Positions 24,738-32,337 of a stretch of DNA of 43,973 bases are shown here, piece by piece. This DNA comes from an uncultured Eubacteriales bacterium (GTDB lineage Bacteria > Bacillota > Clostridia > Saccharofermentanales > UBA5734), in the NCBI GenBank assembly GCA_903835065.1, contig CAILLO010000035.1, forward strand, positions 1-43,973, given 5' to 3'. Position numbers and translations under genes: made by a program. Within the stretch, counting starts at the first letter, position 1. Each line of letters begins with the position of its first letter. The notes beneath the pieces are model-generated. The model saw nothing but the letters and a program-made list of their open reading frames with translations, was not told where the DNA came from and did not search any database.

Positions 24738-25202
24738 CTATTTCTGCTGCTTCTTCAACAGGTCCCGGATCTCCTCGAGCAGTTCGGTCTCCGCGGTCTT
24801 CGCGGGCGTCGCGGCCGCAGCCGCCGCCACTGCCGCCGCCGCCGCGGCGGCCTCCGCAGCGCGTTCCTTCTTCTCGAAGCGCTCCTTCGCCTTGTTGATC
24901 AGTTGGACGAACAGGAAGATCGACAGCGCGACGATCAGGAAGTCCACGGTCGTCTGGATGAAGTTGCCGTAGGTCAGCGCGACCTCGGGCTTCACGACGG
25001 TGGTCCCGTCGAGGACGGCGGCCTTGAGCACGACCTTGAGGTCGGTGAAACTGATGCCCGAGGTCAGGTACCCGATCACGGGCATGAACAGGTCGCTGAC
25101 CAGCGAGGAGACGATCTTGCCGAAGGCGGCGCCGATGATGACGCCGATCGCGAGGTCGAGCACGTTGCCCTTCAGGGCGAAGTTCTTGAATTCCTTGAGC
25201 AT
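24738..25202 (-). CDS. mscL: large-conductance mechanosensitive channel
   Basis: MscL is the emergency valve that opens under hypo-osmotic shock. The 154-residue protein has the amphipathic N-terminal helix and first pore helix (MLKEFKNFALKGNVLDLAIGVIIGAAFGKIV, split across 1-31), an extracellular loop, and a second helix (TTVDFLIVALSIFLFVQL). The C-terminal bundle carries an unusually long poly-alanine stretch near residues 118-135, encoded by GCC/GCG repeats, before the usual LLEEIRDLLKKQ helix. GGGGAGG precedes the ATG at 25202. It converges with the kinase-fusion gene after a 12-bp gap. Confidence 0.96.
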   Translation of the reverse strand: MLKEFKNFALKGNVLDLAIGVIIGAAFGKIVSSLVSDLFMPVIGYLTSGISFTDLKVVLKAAVLDGTTVVKPEVALTYGNFIQTTVDFLIVALSIFLFVQLINKAKERFEKKERAAEAAAAAAAVAAAAAATPAKTAETELLEEIRDLLKKQQK

Positions 25203-25245
25203 GGTTCCGCCTCCCCGGGCCTGACGATTCGTGGATGGCCCTCTG

Positions 25246-25548
25246 CTAGCGATTGTACATCATCATGCCGCCTTCGAGCAGCACGACGTCGGAGAATCCG
25301 GAGGATTCGAGGAAGCGGGCGGCGGACGTCGCGCGTGCGCCGGAACGGCAGATCGAGAGCACGGTCCCGCCCTTCCAGGCTGCGATTTCGGGCAGGCGGG
25401 CCTGCAGCTGACCTAGGGGGATGTTGACCACGCCGGGAATCGCACCGGGCGGCGTGCGGAGTTCGGACGGCTCGCGCACGTCCAGCAGCAGCATCGGCTT
25501 CCCTTCCGCGATCCAGGTCTTCAGTCCTCTGCCGTCGATCTTCTTCAT
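25246..25548 (-). CDS. single-domain rhodanese-like protein
   Basis: The 100-residue protein is a stand-alone rhodanese domain: LLLDVREPSEL near residues 20-30, PGAIPGVVNIPL, and the active-site loop CRSGARA with Cys67. Such proteins carry sulfane sulfur as a persulfide or handle reactive sulfur species. The six-residue loop (CRSGAR) is of the PspE/GlpE kind. GGAGG lies upstream of the ATG at 25548. It is 43 nt upstream of mscL on the same strand and divergent from a metallo-hydrolase gene. The physiological sulfur donor and acceptor are unknown. Confidence 0.93.
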   Translation of the reverse strand: MKKIDGRGLKTWIAEGKPMLLLDVREPSELRTPPGAIPGVVNIPLGQLQARLPEIAAWKGGTVLSICRSGARATSAARFLESSGFSDVVLLEGGMMMYNR

Positions 25549-25610
25549 ATCCGGTCCTCCTTGTGGGTTCCGTGGAATCTGCGTTACGGACCGCTCCGGT
25601 CCACTGGGAT

Positions 25611-25616
25611 TATAAT
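25611..25616 (+). promoter_or_regulatory. candidate -10 of the metallo-hydrolase/glyoxalase operon
   Basis: A perfect TATAAT lies 53 nt before the metallo-hydrolase ATG in the gap to the divergent rhodanese. No clear -35 is present at the right distance. Confidence 0.45.
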
Positions 25617-25668
25617 CAGGGTACGGTCCCCGGAAGAGTAACGAAGGGTCCGGTTATCGAGGTGCGAT

Positions 25669-26493
25669 ATGCAGATTCACTGGATCTTCCACAGCGGTTT
25701 CCTGGTCGAGGGAGAAGACGCCGCCCTCGTCTTCGACCTGTTCCAGGATCCGGCCGGCGTCCTGCCGGACTTCTTCCGTAGGCGACGCGAACCGGGACGG
25801 GCGCTCCGCCCCGTCTTCGTGTTCGTCTCGCATGCACACACCGACCACTGCAGCCCGATCGTGCTCGAATGGGCCCGGGAGCCGGGCGTTTATCTAGTGC
25901 TCGAGGACGAAGCCGCGGAGATACTCCTGGAAGACGGGAAGAGACGGCGTGGCGCGGCGGGGGTCGAAGCGGTCCGCATGCGGCCCGGAATGGCGTTCCG
26001 CCTCGGCGCGGACGGCCTCCCGGCCGAAGCCGGCAGGCCCGCCGCAATCGAGGTCGCGACGTTCGGGTCGACCGACCGGGGCGTTTCGTTCCGGGTCCGA
26101 CTCGATGGGCGAACGCTCTTCTACGCGGGCGACCTGAACGACTGGTACTGGGAGGACGAATCGACGCCGGAGGAACTCGCGGCGGATGAAGCGGCCTTCG
26201 ACGGCGTCGTGGAGGATCTCCGCACCGCGCAGGAAGCGGCGGGGGAAGGTCCCCTCGACGTCGCCTTCCTTCCGCTCGACCCGCGGCTGGGGATCCATGC
26301 GGCGCGCGGTCCGCTCCGGTTCGCCCGGAGGGTCCGGACCCGGTGGCTCGTCCCGATGCATCTGCCGGCCGGGACCGACCAGCCCGCCGGACTCGCGCGG
26401 GAGGCGGGAGAGACCGCGAAGGTCGTCCAGTTCGCGGGGCCGGGCGCTTCGTTCTCGCCGGATGGCCCGGATAACCGAACCCCAGGGAGGTAG
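25669..26493 (+). CDS. MBL-fold metallo-hydrolase
   Basis: The 274-residue cytoplasmic protein carries the metallo-beta-lactamase zinc motif HAHTDH at about residues 54-59, followed by a YAGDLNDW segment that supplies the bridging Asp and a VPMHL segment that supplies a late His. A long charged insertion between the last two (~165-200) is seen in relatives that act on small phosphorylated or nucleotide substrates, but the substrate cannot be assigned. The ATG at 25669 has GAGGTG upstream. It is followed after 4 nt by a glyoxalase-fold gene, and the pair likely forms one operon. The domain pairing recalls the glyoxalase II plus I idea, yet the hydrolase lacks the length pattern of GloB, so that link is only a suggestion. 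Confidence 0.85.
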   Translation: MQIHWIFHSGFLVEGEDAALVFDLFQDPAGVLPDFFRRRREPGRALRPVFVFVSHAHTDHCSPIVLEWAREPGVYLVLEDEAAEILLEDGKRRRGAAGVEAVRMRPGMAFRLGADGLPAEAGRPAAIEVATFGSTDRGVSFRVRLDGRTLFYAGDLNDWYWEDESTPEELAADEAAFDGVVEDLRTAQEAAGEGPLDVAFLPLDPRLGIHAARGPLRFARRVRTRWLVPMHLPAGTDQPAGLAREAGETAKVVQFAGPGASFSPDGPDNRTPGR

Positions 26494-26497
26494 GACC

Positions 26498-26872
26498 ATG
26501 AAATTCCGCATCGTCCACAACAACATCAACGTCAAGGACCTGGAGCGGTCGGTCGAATTCTACGGGAAGGCGCTCGGGCTCGCCGTCACGAGCCGGAACC
26601 GCGCGGCCGACGGCAGCTTCCAGCTGGTGTTCCTCGGCGACGGCTCGACCGGGCACGCGATCGAGCTGACCTGGCTGCGCGACAAGGAAGGACCGTACGA
26701 CCTCGGCGACAACGAGTCGCACATCGCCTTCAAGGTGGACGACTTCGACAAGGCGTTCCGCCTGCACCAGGAGATGGGCTGCATCGTCTACGAGAACAAG
26801 GCGATGGGGCTTTACTTCATCGAGGACCCCGACGGCTACTGGCTGGAAATCCTTCCCGAAAAGCGAGGCTGA
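26498..26872 (+). CDS. glyoxalase I-like (VOC superfamily) protein
   Basis: The 124-residue protein has the two beta-alpha-beta-beta-beta halves of the VOC fold. Putative metal ligands are His7 (IVHNNINV), Glu in AIELTWL, His in ESHIAF and Glu in YWLEIL, which is the His-Glu-His-Glu set of lactoylglutathione lyase (GloA). The length is close to bacterial GloA (about 125-135). GGGAGG precedes the ATG at 26498. Methylglyoxal detoxification is the likely role, but other VOC activities fit the same ligands, and a low-GSH Firmicute would need another thiol. Confidence 0.86.
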   Translation: MKFRIVHNNINVKDLERSVEFYGKALGLAVTSRNRAADGSFQLVFLGDGSTGHAIELTWLRDKEGPYDLGDNESHIAFKVDDFDKAFRLHQEMGCIVYENKAMGLYFIEDPDGYWLEILPEKRG

Positions 26873-26909
26873 AGGAGCCGGTCCTGCACACGACGCCGTC
26901 GGTTAAAAC

Positions 26910-26949
26910 CGAACATACGTTTGCGTTCACATTCTCCCTTTGATACAAT
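26910..26949 (+). promoter_or_regulatory. promoter with overlapping LexA/SOS-like box before the radical SAM operon
   Basis: CGAACATACGTTTG at 26910-26923 matches the Gram-positive LexA (DinR) consensus CGAACRNRYGTTYC at all but the last position. It overlaps a -35 TTGCGT (26921-26926) which is 17 bp from TACAAT (26944-26949), itself preceded by TGA. A repressor on the box would block the promoter. The operon start is 45 nt downstream. Confidence 0.72.
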
Positions 26950-26993
26950 CGAGGTGAGGCCCGGAGAGGGCCTTCGCCGAAGGAGGGAGCCGG

Positions 26994-28268
26994 GTGGACG
27001 TGATCGAGAAGCTCGCGGTCCTGGGCGATGCCGCCCGGTTCGACGTGGCCTGCACCTCCAGCGGCAGCGAGCGGTCGGCCTCGTCGGGCGCCGGAGTCGG
27101 CAGTACCGTGGCCGGCGGGATCTGCCACACCTGGACCGACGACGGGCGCTGCATTTCGTTGCTCAAGGTCCTCCTGACCAACCACTGCGACTACGACTGC
27201 GCCTATTGCCGCAACCGTTCGTCCAACGACGTGCCGCGCGCCGCCTTCCGCCCGGAGGAGCTCGCGATGCTCACGATCGAGTTCTACCGCCGCAACTACA
27301 TCGAAGGGCTGTTCCTGAGTTCTGGCGTGGTGCGAGACGCGGACCACACGATGGGCCTGATGATCGAGACGCTTCGTTTGCTGCGAGAAGTGCACCTCTT
27401 CCGCGGGTACGTGCACGTCAAGGTGATCCCCGGCGCTTCTCCGGAGGCCGTCGAGCGGATCGGCCGGCTCGCCGACCGCGTCAGCGTCAACGTCGAGCTG
27501 CCCTCGACGCGCTCCCTGCTGTCGCTCGCTCCCCAGAAGAAGCCGGCCGACATCGAGGCGCCCATGGCGTACATCGCGGACCGACGGTCCGCGAACCGCG
27601 AGGAGCTCGTCCGCTACCGCGGCGCTCCGACCTTCGCCCCGGCGGGGCAGAGCACCCAGCTGATCGTGGGCGCGACGCCGGACCGCGACGTGCAGATCCT
27701 GCGCCTGTCGAAGAACCTGTATTCGCGCTTCGACATGAAGCGCGTCTTCTTCTCCGCCTACATTCCGACGAACGCGCACCCGCTGCTGCCCGCCTTGACG
27801 TCCGCGCCGCCGCTGCTGCGCGAGCACCGCTTGTACCAGGCCGACTGGCTGATGCGGTTCTACCGGTTCGACGTCGAGGAGATCGTCGACTCGGGAAGCC
27901 CCGATCTCGACCTCGACCTCGACCCGAAGAGCGCCTGGGCGATGCGGCACCTCGACCGCTTTCCCGTGGACGTGAACCGCGCCGACTACGAGACGCTCCT
28001 GCGCGTTCCCGGGATCGGCGTGCTGTCCGCGCAGCGCGTCGTCGCGGCGCGCCGGCTCGGGCGCCTGCGGACGGAGGACCTGCGGCCGCTCGGAATCGTG
28101 ATGAAGCGTGCCCGCTTCTTCCTGACCGCCGCCGGCCGGTATGCGGCGGAACGGATCCCGCAGGCCGCGGAACTCCGCGTGCTGCTGGCCGACAAGTGCG
28201 GTCAGAAGGGGTATGCGCCGTTCCAGCTGCGGATCGAGGACCTGCCGGTCGTGGCGGAGGGGGCGTGA
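26994..28268 (+). CDS. putative DNA modification/repair radical SAM protein (TIGR03916-type)
   Basis: The 424-residue protein carries the radical SAM cluster motif C-x3-C-x2-C at Cys65, Cys69 and Cys72 (CDYDCAYC), which binds a [4Fe-4S] cluster and S-adenosylmethionine. A helix-hairpin-helix DNA-binding motif lies at about 325-355 (VDVNRADYETLLRVPGIG). The combination is that of the family described as radical SAM proteins linked to uracil-DNA glycosylases. The precise reaction is unknown. The GTG at 26994 follows AGGAGGG; no better start exists. Its stop overlaps the next gene (GTGA), which encodes the usual partner of this family. The LexA-like box upstream supports a role in DNA damage. 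Confidence 0.92.
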   Translation: MDVIEKLAVLGDAARFDVACTSSGSERSASSGAGVGSTVAGGICHTWTDDGRCISLLKVLLTNHCDYDCAYCRNRSSNDVPRAAFRPEELAMLTIEFYRRNYIEGLFLSSGVVRDADHTMGLMIETLRLLREVHLFRGYVHVKVIPGASPEAVERIGRLADRVSVNVELPSTRSLLSLAPQKKPADIEAPMAYIADRRSANREELVRYRGAPTFAPAGQSTQLIVGATPDRDVQILRLSKNLYSRFDMKRVFFSAYIPTNAHPLLPALTSAPPLLREHRLYQADWLMRFYRFDVEEIVDSGSPDLDLDLDPKSAWAMRHLDRFPVDVNRADYETLLRVPGIGVLSAQRVVAARRLGRLRTEDLRPLGIVMKRARFFLTAAGRYAAERIPQAAELRVLLADKCGQKGYAPFQLRIEDLPVVAEGA

Positions 28269-29083
28269 ACGTGTTCCTGCGCTACGACGACACCTTCGAG
28301 GGATTCCTGACCGCTGCGGCGGCATGCCTTCGCTCGGACGGGGCGGCGTCGGTCCTGCGGCCGGGGGCGCAGATTCCGCTGCTGCCCGTCCAGGTGGTGG
28401 AGACCGAAGAGGGATTCGCCGACCGGCTGGGCTCGTACCTGTCGACCCGGTTGGGACCGGAAGTGCCGGGCACGGTATACCAGGCCTGGCTGTCGCTGGT
28501 GCCTGGAATCGAGGACGCGATCGTCGCGTTCCTCCGACTGGGCCTCGCGAAGCGCCGCGACCCGAGCGGCTTCCTGCAGGAGCCCTCGGTCGGCGCTGTC
28601 GTGAAGGCGAGCCGCAAGGTGACGGCCGAGGCGCACTTCTTCCTCGGCGTCGTCCGGTTTCGCCTGCGCGGATCCGTCTACCTGTCCGAGATCGAGCCGG
28701 CCGTCGACGTGCTGCCGCTGATCGGAGACCACTTCGCCCAGCGCTTCCACGACCAGTCCTTCGCGATCCACGACCTGCGGCGCGGCCGCGCGATCGTCCA
28801 CCCCGCGGAAGGGCGCTGGGAGATCGTGGATGTCGCGCCGGAGGAGGCGGGAAACGACCGAGACGGCGAGACCGTCGGCGACGGGACGGACGACTGCGCC
28901 TCGACGGTGTGGAATCCGCCCGCGCGGCCGGATCCGTACGAAGCGATGTGGAAGCGCTACTTCCAGGCGATGGCGATCGAGGAACGCTTCAATCCGACCT
29001 GCCAGCGAAGCTTCCTGCCGAAGAAGTACTGGCGCCACCTCGTCGAGGAGCCCGGCAGTTCGGACCGGCGGGTCCCGGGCTGA
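28265..29083 (+). CDS. TIGR03915/DUF4130 family DNA metabolism protein
   Basis: The 272-residue protein matches the family that accompanies the radical SAM protein: it starts VFLRYDDTFEGFLTAA, has a DUF4130 core with TAEAHFFLGVVRFR and PLIGDHFAQRFHDQSFAIHD, and ends with the hallmark FLPKKYWRHLVE. In some Proteobacteria this domain is fused to a uracil-DNA glycosylase; here a separate family 4 enzyme is encoded at 43052. The function is not established. A GTG start overlaps the preceding stop. A region of ~25 acidic residues near 195-220 is variable. The operon ends at a strong bidirectional hairpin. Confidence 0.92.
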   Translation: MNVFLRYDDTFEGFLTAAAACLRSDGAASVLRPGAQIPLLPVQVVETEEGFADRLGSYLSTRLGPEVPGTVYQAWLSLVPGIEDAIVAFLRLGLAKRRDPSGFLQEPSVGAVVKASRKVTAEAHFFLGVVRFRLRGSVYLSEIEPAVDVLPLIGDHFAQRFHDQSFAIHDLRRGRAIVHPAEGRWEIVDVAPEEAGNDRDGETVGDGTDDCASTVWNPPARPDPYEAMWKRYFQAMAIEERFNPTCQRSFLPKKYWRHLVEEPGSSDRRVPG

Positions 29084-29118
29084 GTGCCTTCGGATCCCGA
29101 CCCGCGCGCCAAACGAAA

Positions 29119-29149
29119 AAAGGCGTCCCGCGGGTCGCGGAACGCCTTT
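29119..29149. terminator. bidirectional terminator between the DUF4130 gene and the P-loop gene
   Basis: The stem AAAGGCGT/ACGCCTTT with inner CCGCG/CGCGG and loop GGT. An A-run on its left side and TTT on its right suit termination in both directions. Confidence 0.8.
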
Positions 29150-29164
29150 CGAGAATCGTCGAAG

Positions 29165-29578
29165 TCAGGAGCAGAAACGGAGGACGCTCGCGGGAACCGC
29201 GGAAGGGTCCGCACTGAGGATGATCGTGATCTCGATCTTGTTGGCCCGGGCGAACGCATCGAGTTCGTCGAGGAAGTCGGGCAGGTCGTCCAGGTTATCG
29301 TCCTTGGCGACCTTGACGATGCTGTCGATGTAGACGTCGGTGACGTCGTAGTCCTTGGCGCAGACGCCGGAAATCATTCCGAGCAGTCCCTGATAACCCT
29401 TGACGGGATAGTCGTCCATGTCGATGAGCCGGATCTCGTGGCGGATCTGGTGGACCAGACGGTGCCCCCGTTCGAAGCACACCACGTTCTTTCCTTCCGA
29501 CAAGACCTGCCGGTTCATTCCGTCCACCAGTTGTCCGGTCTTGCCGCTGCCCTTGTTCCCGATGATCACCTTGAGCAT
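29165..29578 (-). CDS. small P-loop NTPase-like protein of unknown function
   Basis: The 137-residue protein has a Walker A motif GNKGSGKT at residues 7-14 right after the first strand, and a late hydrophobic strand (IEITIILSAD) that could serve as a sensor or Walker B-like element, ending shortly afterwards. That is too short for a full kinase or ABC ATPase and recalls thymidine-kinase-like or PilT-annotated small ATPases found in Clostridia. A weak GGGGTGATGG lies upstream of the ATG at 29578. It is divergent from the PHP gene and convergent with the DUF4130 gene. Function unknown. Confidence 0.82.
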   Translation of the reverse strand: MLKVIIGNKGSGKTGQLVDGMNRQVLSEGKNVVCFERGHRLVHQIRHEIRLIDMDDYPVKGYQGLLGMISGVCAKDYDVTDVYIDSIVKVAKDDNLDDLPDFLDELDAFARANKIEITIILSADPSAVPASVLRFCS

Positions 29579-29683
29579 TGTCCATCACCCCTTCTTCTGG
29601 ATTTTCTCGCCCCCTCTGGTAGAAGGGACGATTCCATTGTATCGTAATCAACGGGTGGAAGATACCACCCGCGGAGGAACCGA

Positions 29684-30409
29684 ATGCCACGCATCGTCGC
29701 CGACCTTCACACCCACTCGCTCGCCTCGACCCACGCCTACAGCACCGTGGGCGAGCTGCTCGCGGCGGCCGCCGCCCTGGGCCTCGACGCCCTCGCCCTG
29801 ACCGACCACGGCCCCGCGCTGCCCGACGCGCCCCACCCGTGGCACTTCGACAACCTGCGCGTGCTGCCGAGGGAGGTCGGAGGCGTCCGGCTGCTGCGCG
29901 GATGCGAGGTGAACATCCGGACGCTGTCCGGCGACGTCGACCTCGACGAGACCATGCTCGGCCGGATGGACTGGATCGTGGCGAGCTTCCACGAACCCTG
30001 CCTCGCACCGGGCACCGTCGCGGAGCACACGGAGGCCTACCTGAACGCGCTCGCGAACCCGGGGGTCGATTCGCTCGGCCACACCGGCAGCATCCAGTTC
30101 CCCTACGACGTCGACGCGGTCGTGAAGGCGTGCCGCGACGCCGGCAAGACGATCGAGATCAACGCGGGTTCCTTCAAGGTGCGCCCGCGGTCGGTGCCCA
30201 ACTGCCGGCGGATCGCCGAGAGCTGCGCGAAGCACGGGACGTTCGTCGTCGTCACGTCCGACGCGCATTCGCACTGGGACGTCGGCGCCTTCGCGCCCGT
30301 CCTCGCGCTACTGGACGAGATCGGATTTCCCGGGGACCTGATCCTGAACGCGGACAGGGACCGCCTCTTCCGGTACATCGAAACCCGGAGGGGACGGTCC
30401 CTGGCCTGA
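29684..30409 (+). CDS. PHP-domain phosphoesterase (YcdX-like)
   Basis: The 241-residue protein is a complete PHP domain. Metal-binding motifs appear in order: DLHTHSLAS near residues 6-14, LTDHG near 46-50, GCEVNIR near 88, FHEPCL, GHTGSIQFPY and SDAHSHWDVG near 195. These give the trinuclear site of the YcdX/HisK-like phosphatases. The substrate is unknown; a histidinol phosphatase role is possible but no his genes are near. GGAGG precedes the ATG at 29684. It is divergent from the small P-loop gene and converges with an ABC exporter. Confidence 0.92.
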   Translation: MPRIVADLHTHSLASTHAYSTVGELLAAAAALGLDALALTDHGPALPDAPHPWHFDNLRVLPREVGGVRLLRGCEVNIRTLSGDVDLDETMLGRMDWIVASFHEPCLAPGTVAEHTEAYLNALANPGVDSLGHTGSIQFPYDVDAVVKACRDAGKTIEINAGSFKVRPRSVPNCRRIAESCAKHGTFVVVTSDAHSHWDVGAFAPVLALLDEIGFPGDLILNADRDRLFRYIETRRGRSLA

Positions 30410-30421
30410 TCGAGGGCGGTC

Positions 30422-30447
30422 CGCGCCCGGCCTAGGCCGCGGGCGCG
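30422..30447. terminator. hairpin between the PHP gene and the ABC-2 permease
   Basis: The inverted repeat CGCGCCC/GGGCGCG surrounds a GGCCTAGGCC core, so two alternative stems are possible. It separates convergent genes and has no U-tract. Confidence 0.5.
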
Positions 30448-30459
30448 TGCCGGAAACCG

Positions 30460-31359
30460 CTATTTCGATCCGATCTTCCGGTTGAGGCGGAACACCGCGA
30501 GCAGGAAGAAGACGGCGCCGAACGCCCCGATGAAGGCGAGCATCGCCCACGTCGGAACCGCCTTGCCGCCGAGGCTCATCGTGATGCCGTAGAACTCCTC
30601 GTACCCGGCGGAGACCGGAGCCGGAACGCCCGCGAAGACCGCCGCGAGGGGCCTCGCCATGAACTGCTGCCGCATCAGTACTGCAGCGGAGTTGAAGGGG
30701 AGCACCTTCATGAACACCTGGATCGAGGCCGGCAGGACGCCGATCGGCACGTAGATGCCCATGAAGAAGCCCAGCAGCGTCCCGACGACGGTGCTGAACG
30801 AGCCGAAGGCGCCGGGGGTCTTCATGAAGGTCGCGAGAAAGCACATGAGGGCCGAGAAGGCCAGGATGCAGAGGGCCAGCACGCCGAACGCGCCGAGCAT
30901 GGAGGCCGCGTCGAGCAGTTCGCCGCCGGACAGGACGATGTAGCCTTCGGCGATGACGAAGGCGACGGTGCTCATCACCAGCGACACGAGGAAGGTCGAG
31001 AGCAGGTAGCCCGCGACGAGCTGCGAGCGGCGGACGGGGGAGACCTGGAAGTCGCGCGCCGCGCCGCGGTGGCGGTCGTCGACGAGGATGCCGATCGCGC
31101 CGAGGCTGGTCGTGACGGTGCCCGTGGCGAGGATGCCGCCCATGATCCAGGAGTCGACGAAGAAGCGGACGGCCTTCGCGTCCGGGACCATGCCGGCGCC
31201 CAGGATGGCCGAAGTGATGCCGTCCACCTGCATCTTCGCGAGGAACAGGGTGTAGAGCAGGATGATGATCAGCACGGACAGCAGCGAGAAGAAGACGGAC
31301 GCGCGGTCGCGGAAGAAGAGCCGCATGTTGCGCCGGACGAGGGCGGTCACTTCCTTCAC
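30460..31359 (-). CDS. ABC-2 type transporter permease
   Basis: The 299-residue membrane protein has about six hydrophobic helices: one after a short basic N-terminus (~20-42), a pair in the central part, VALVMSTVAFVIAEG-type segments, and a last helix near 275-293. The long extracytoplasmic loop between helices 1 and 2 and the general order are those of ABC-2 exporters. Translation starts at a GTG overlapping the stop of the ATPase gene (GTGA). The substrate (drug, lipid or polysaccharide) cannot be told from sequence. Together with the preceding gene it forms a two-gene exporter. Confidence 0.9.
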   Translation of the reverse strand: MKEVTALVRRNMRLFFRDRASVFFSLLSVLIIILLYTLFLAKMQVDGITSAILGAGMVPDAKAVRFFVDSWIMGGILATGTVTTSLGAIGILVDDRHRGAARDFQVSPVRRSQLVAGYLLSTFLVSLVMSTVAFVIAEGYIVLSGGELLDAASMLGAFGVLALCILAFSALMCFLATFMKTPGAFGSFSTVVGTLLGFFMGIYVPIGVLPASIQVFMKVLPFNSAAVLMRQQFMARPLAAVFAGVPAPVSAGYEEFYGITMSLGGKAVPTWAMLAFIGAFGAVFFLLAVFRLNRKIGSK

Positions 31360-32288
31360 GACTCCTCCTCCTTGTCTTCGCGGATGTCGCGACCGGTGAG
31401 GCTCATGAACACGTCGTCCATGCTGCCCTGGACCAGTTCGAACCCGGACAGGAGCGGTTCGGCTTCGCGGATCAGGGGAAGCGCCGCGAGGCTCGACCCG
31501 ACGAGCAGGGAAAACACTCCGGTCCTCTCGCGGTAGGCCGTGCCGCGCGCCTCGAGCCAGGTCCGCAGCGCAGTGGCGTCCCGGGTCATCAGGCGCAGCA
31601 CGTCGTGGCTGTGGGCCACCCGGAGACTGGCCGGCGTGTCGGAGGCCACGATGCGGCCGTGGTCGATGATCGACGCGAAATCGGCATGGTTCGCTTCTTC
31701 CATATAGTGCGTCGTGAGGAAGACCGTCGTGCCGCTCGATTTCTGCAGCGTCCGGACCGACGCCCAGACGCGCGCACGCGTCTGCGGGTCGAGGCCGGTC
31801 GTCGGTTCGTCGAGGAACAGGACGCGGGGCGTGTGGACCAGCCCGCGCGCGATGTCGGCGCGTCGGCGCTGGCCGCCGGACAGGCGCCCGTAGCGGCGGT
31901 CGAGGATCTCCTCGATGCCGGTCGTGGCGGCGACCTCCGCAAGGCGCGAGGCGAAGGCGCGGCCGCGGATCCCGTAGAGGGCGGCGCGGGTCGCGAGGTT
32001 CTCCCGGACCGTCAGGATCGGGTCGAGGACGGACTCCTGGAAGACGACGCCAATCGCGTGGCGCACCGCGTCGTCCTCGCGCCCGACGGCGTGACCGCAG
32101 ACCTCGATCGTGCCGCCGTCGAAGGACAGCAGCGAACAGATGCAGTTGATCGTGGTGGACTTGCCGGCTCCGTTCGGGCCGAGGAAGGCATAGAGGCAGC
32201 CTTCCTCGACGTCGAGCGAAATGCCGTCGACCGCGGTCGTCGCGCCGTAGCGCTTGACCAGGTCGCGGATGCGGATCGCGGAACTCAT
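31356..32288 (-). CDS. ABC-2 type exporter ATP-binding protein
   Basis: The 310-residue protein is the ATPase of the exporter encoded just downstream. Walker A is GPNGAGKST, the Q-loop region VVFQES, the ABC signature LSGGQRRRADIARGL and Walker B VLFLDEPTTGLD, followed by a C-terminal extension typical of DrrA-like proteins. The ATG at 32288 is chosen because GGAAGGAG lies 6 nt upstream; the frame stays open for 13 more codons but without a ribosome binding site. It starts 49 nt after the nucleoside transporter operon on the same strand and may be partly co-transcribed with it. Confidence 0.93.
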   Translation of the reverse strand: MSSAIRIRDLVKRYGATTAVDGISLDVEEGCLYAFLGPNGAGKSTTINCICSLLSFDGGTIEVCGHAVGREDDAVRHAIGVVFQESVLDPILTVRENLATRAALYGIRGRAFASRLAEVAATTGIEEILDRRYGRLSGGQRRRADIARGLVHTPRVLFLDEPTTGLDPQTRARVWASVRTLQKSSGTTVFLTTHYMEEANHADFASIIDHGRIVASDTPASLRVAHSHDVLRLMTRDATALRTWLEARGTAYRERTGVFSLLVGSSLAALPLIREAEPLLSGFELVQGSMDDVFMSLTGRDIREDKEEES

Positions 32289-32337
32289 GCAGGACTCCTT
32301 CCGTAGCTCCCCGGCGGAGCCCCGCACGGGGGGAGGT

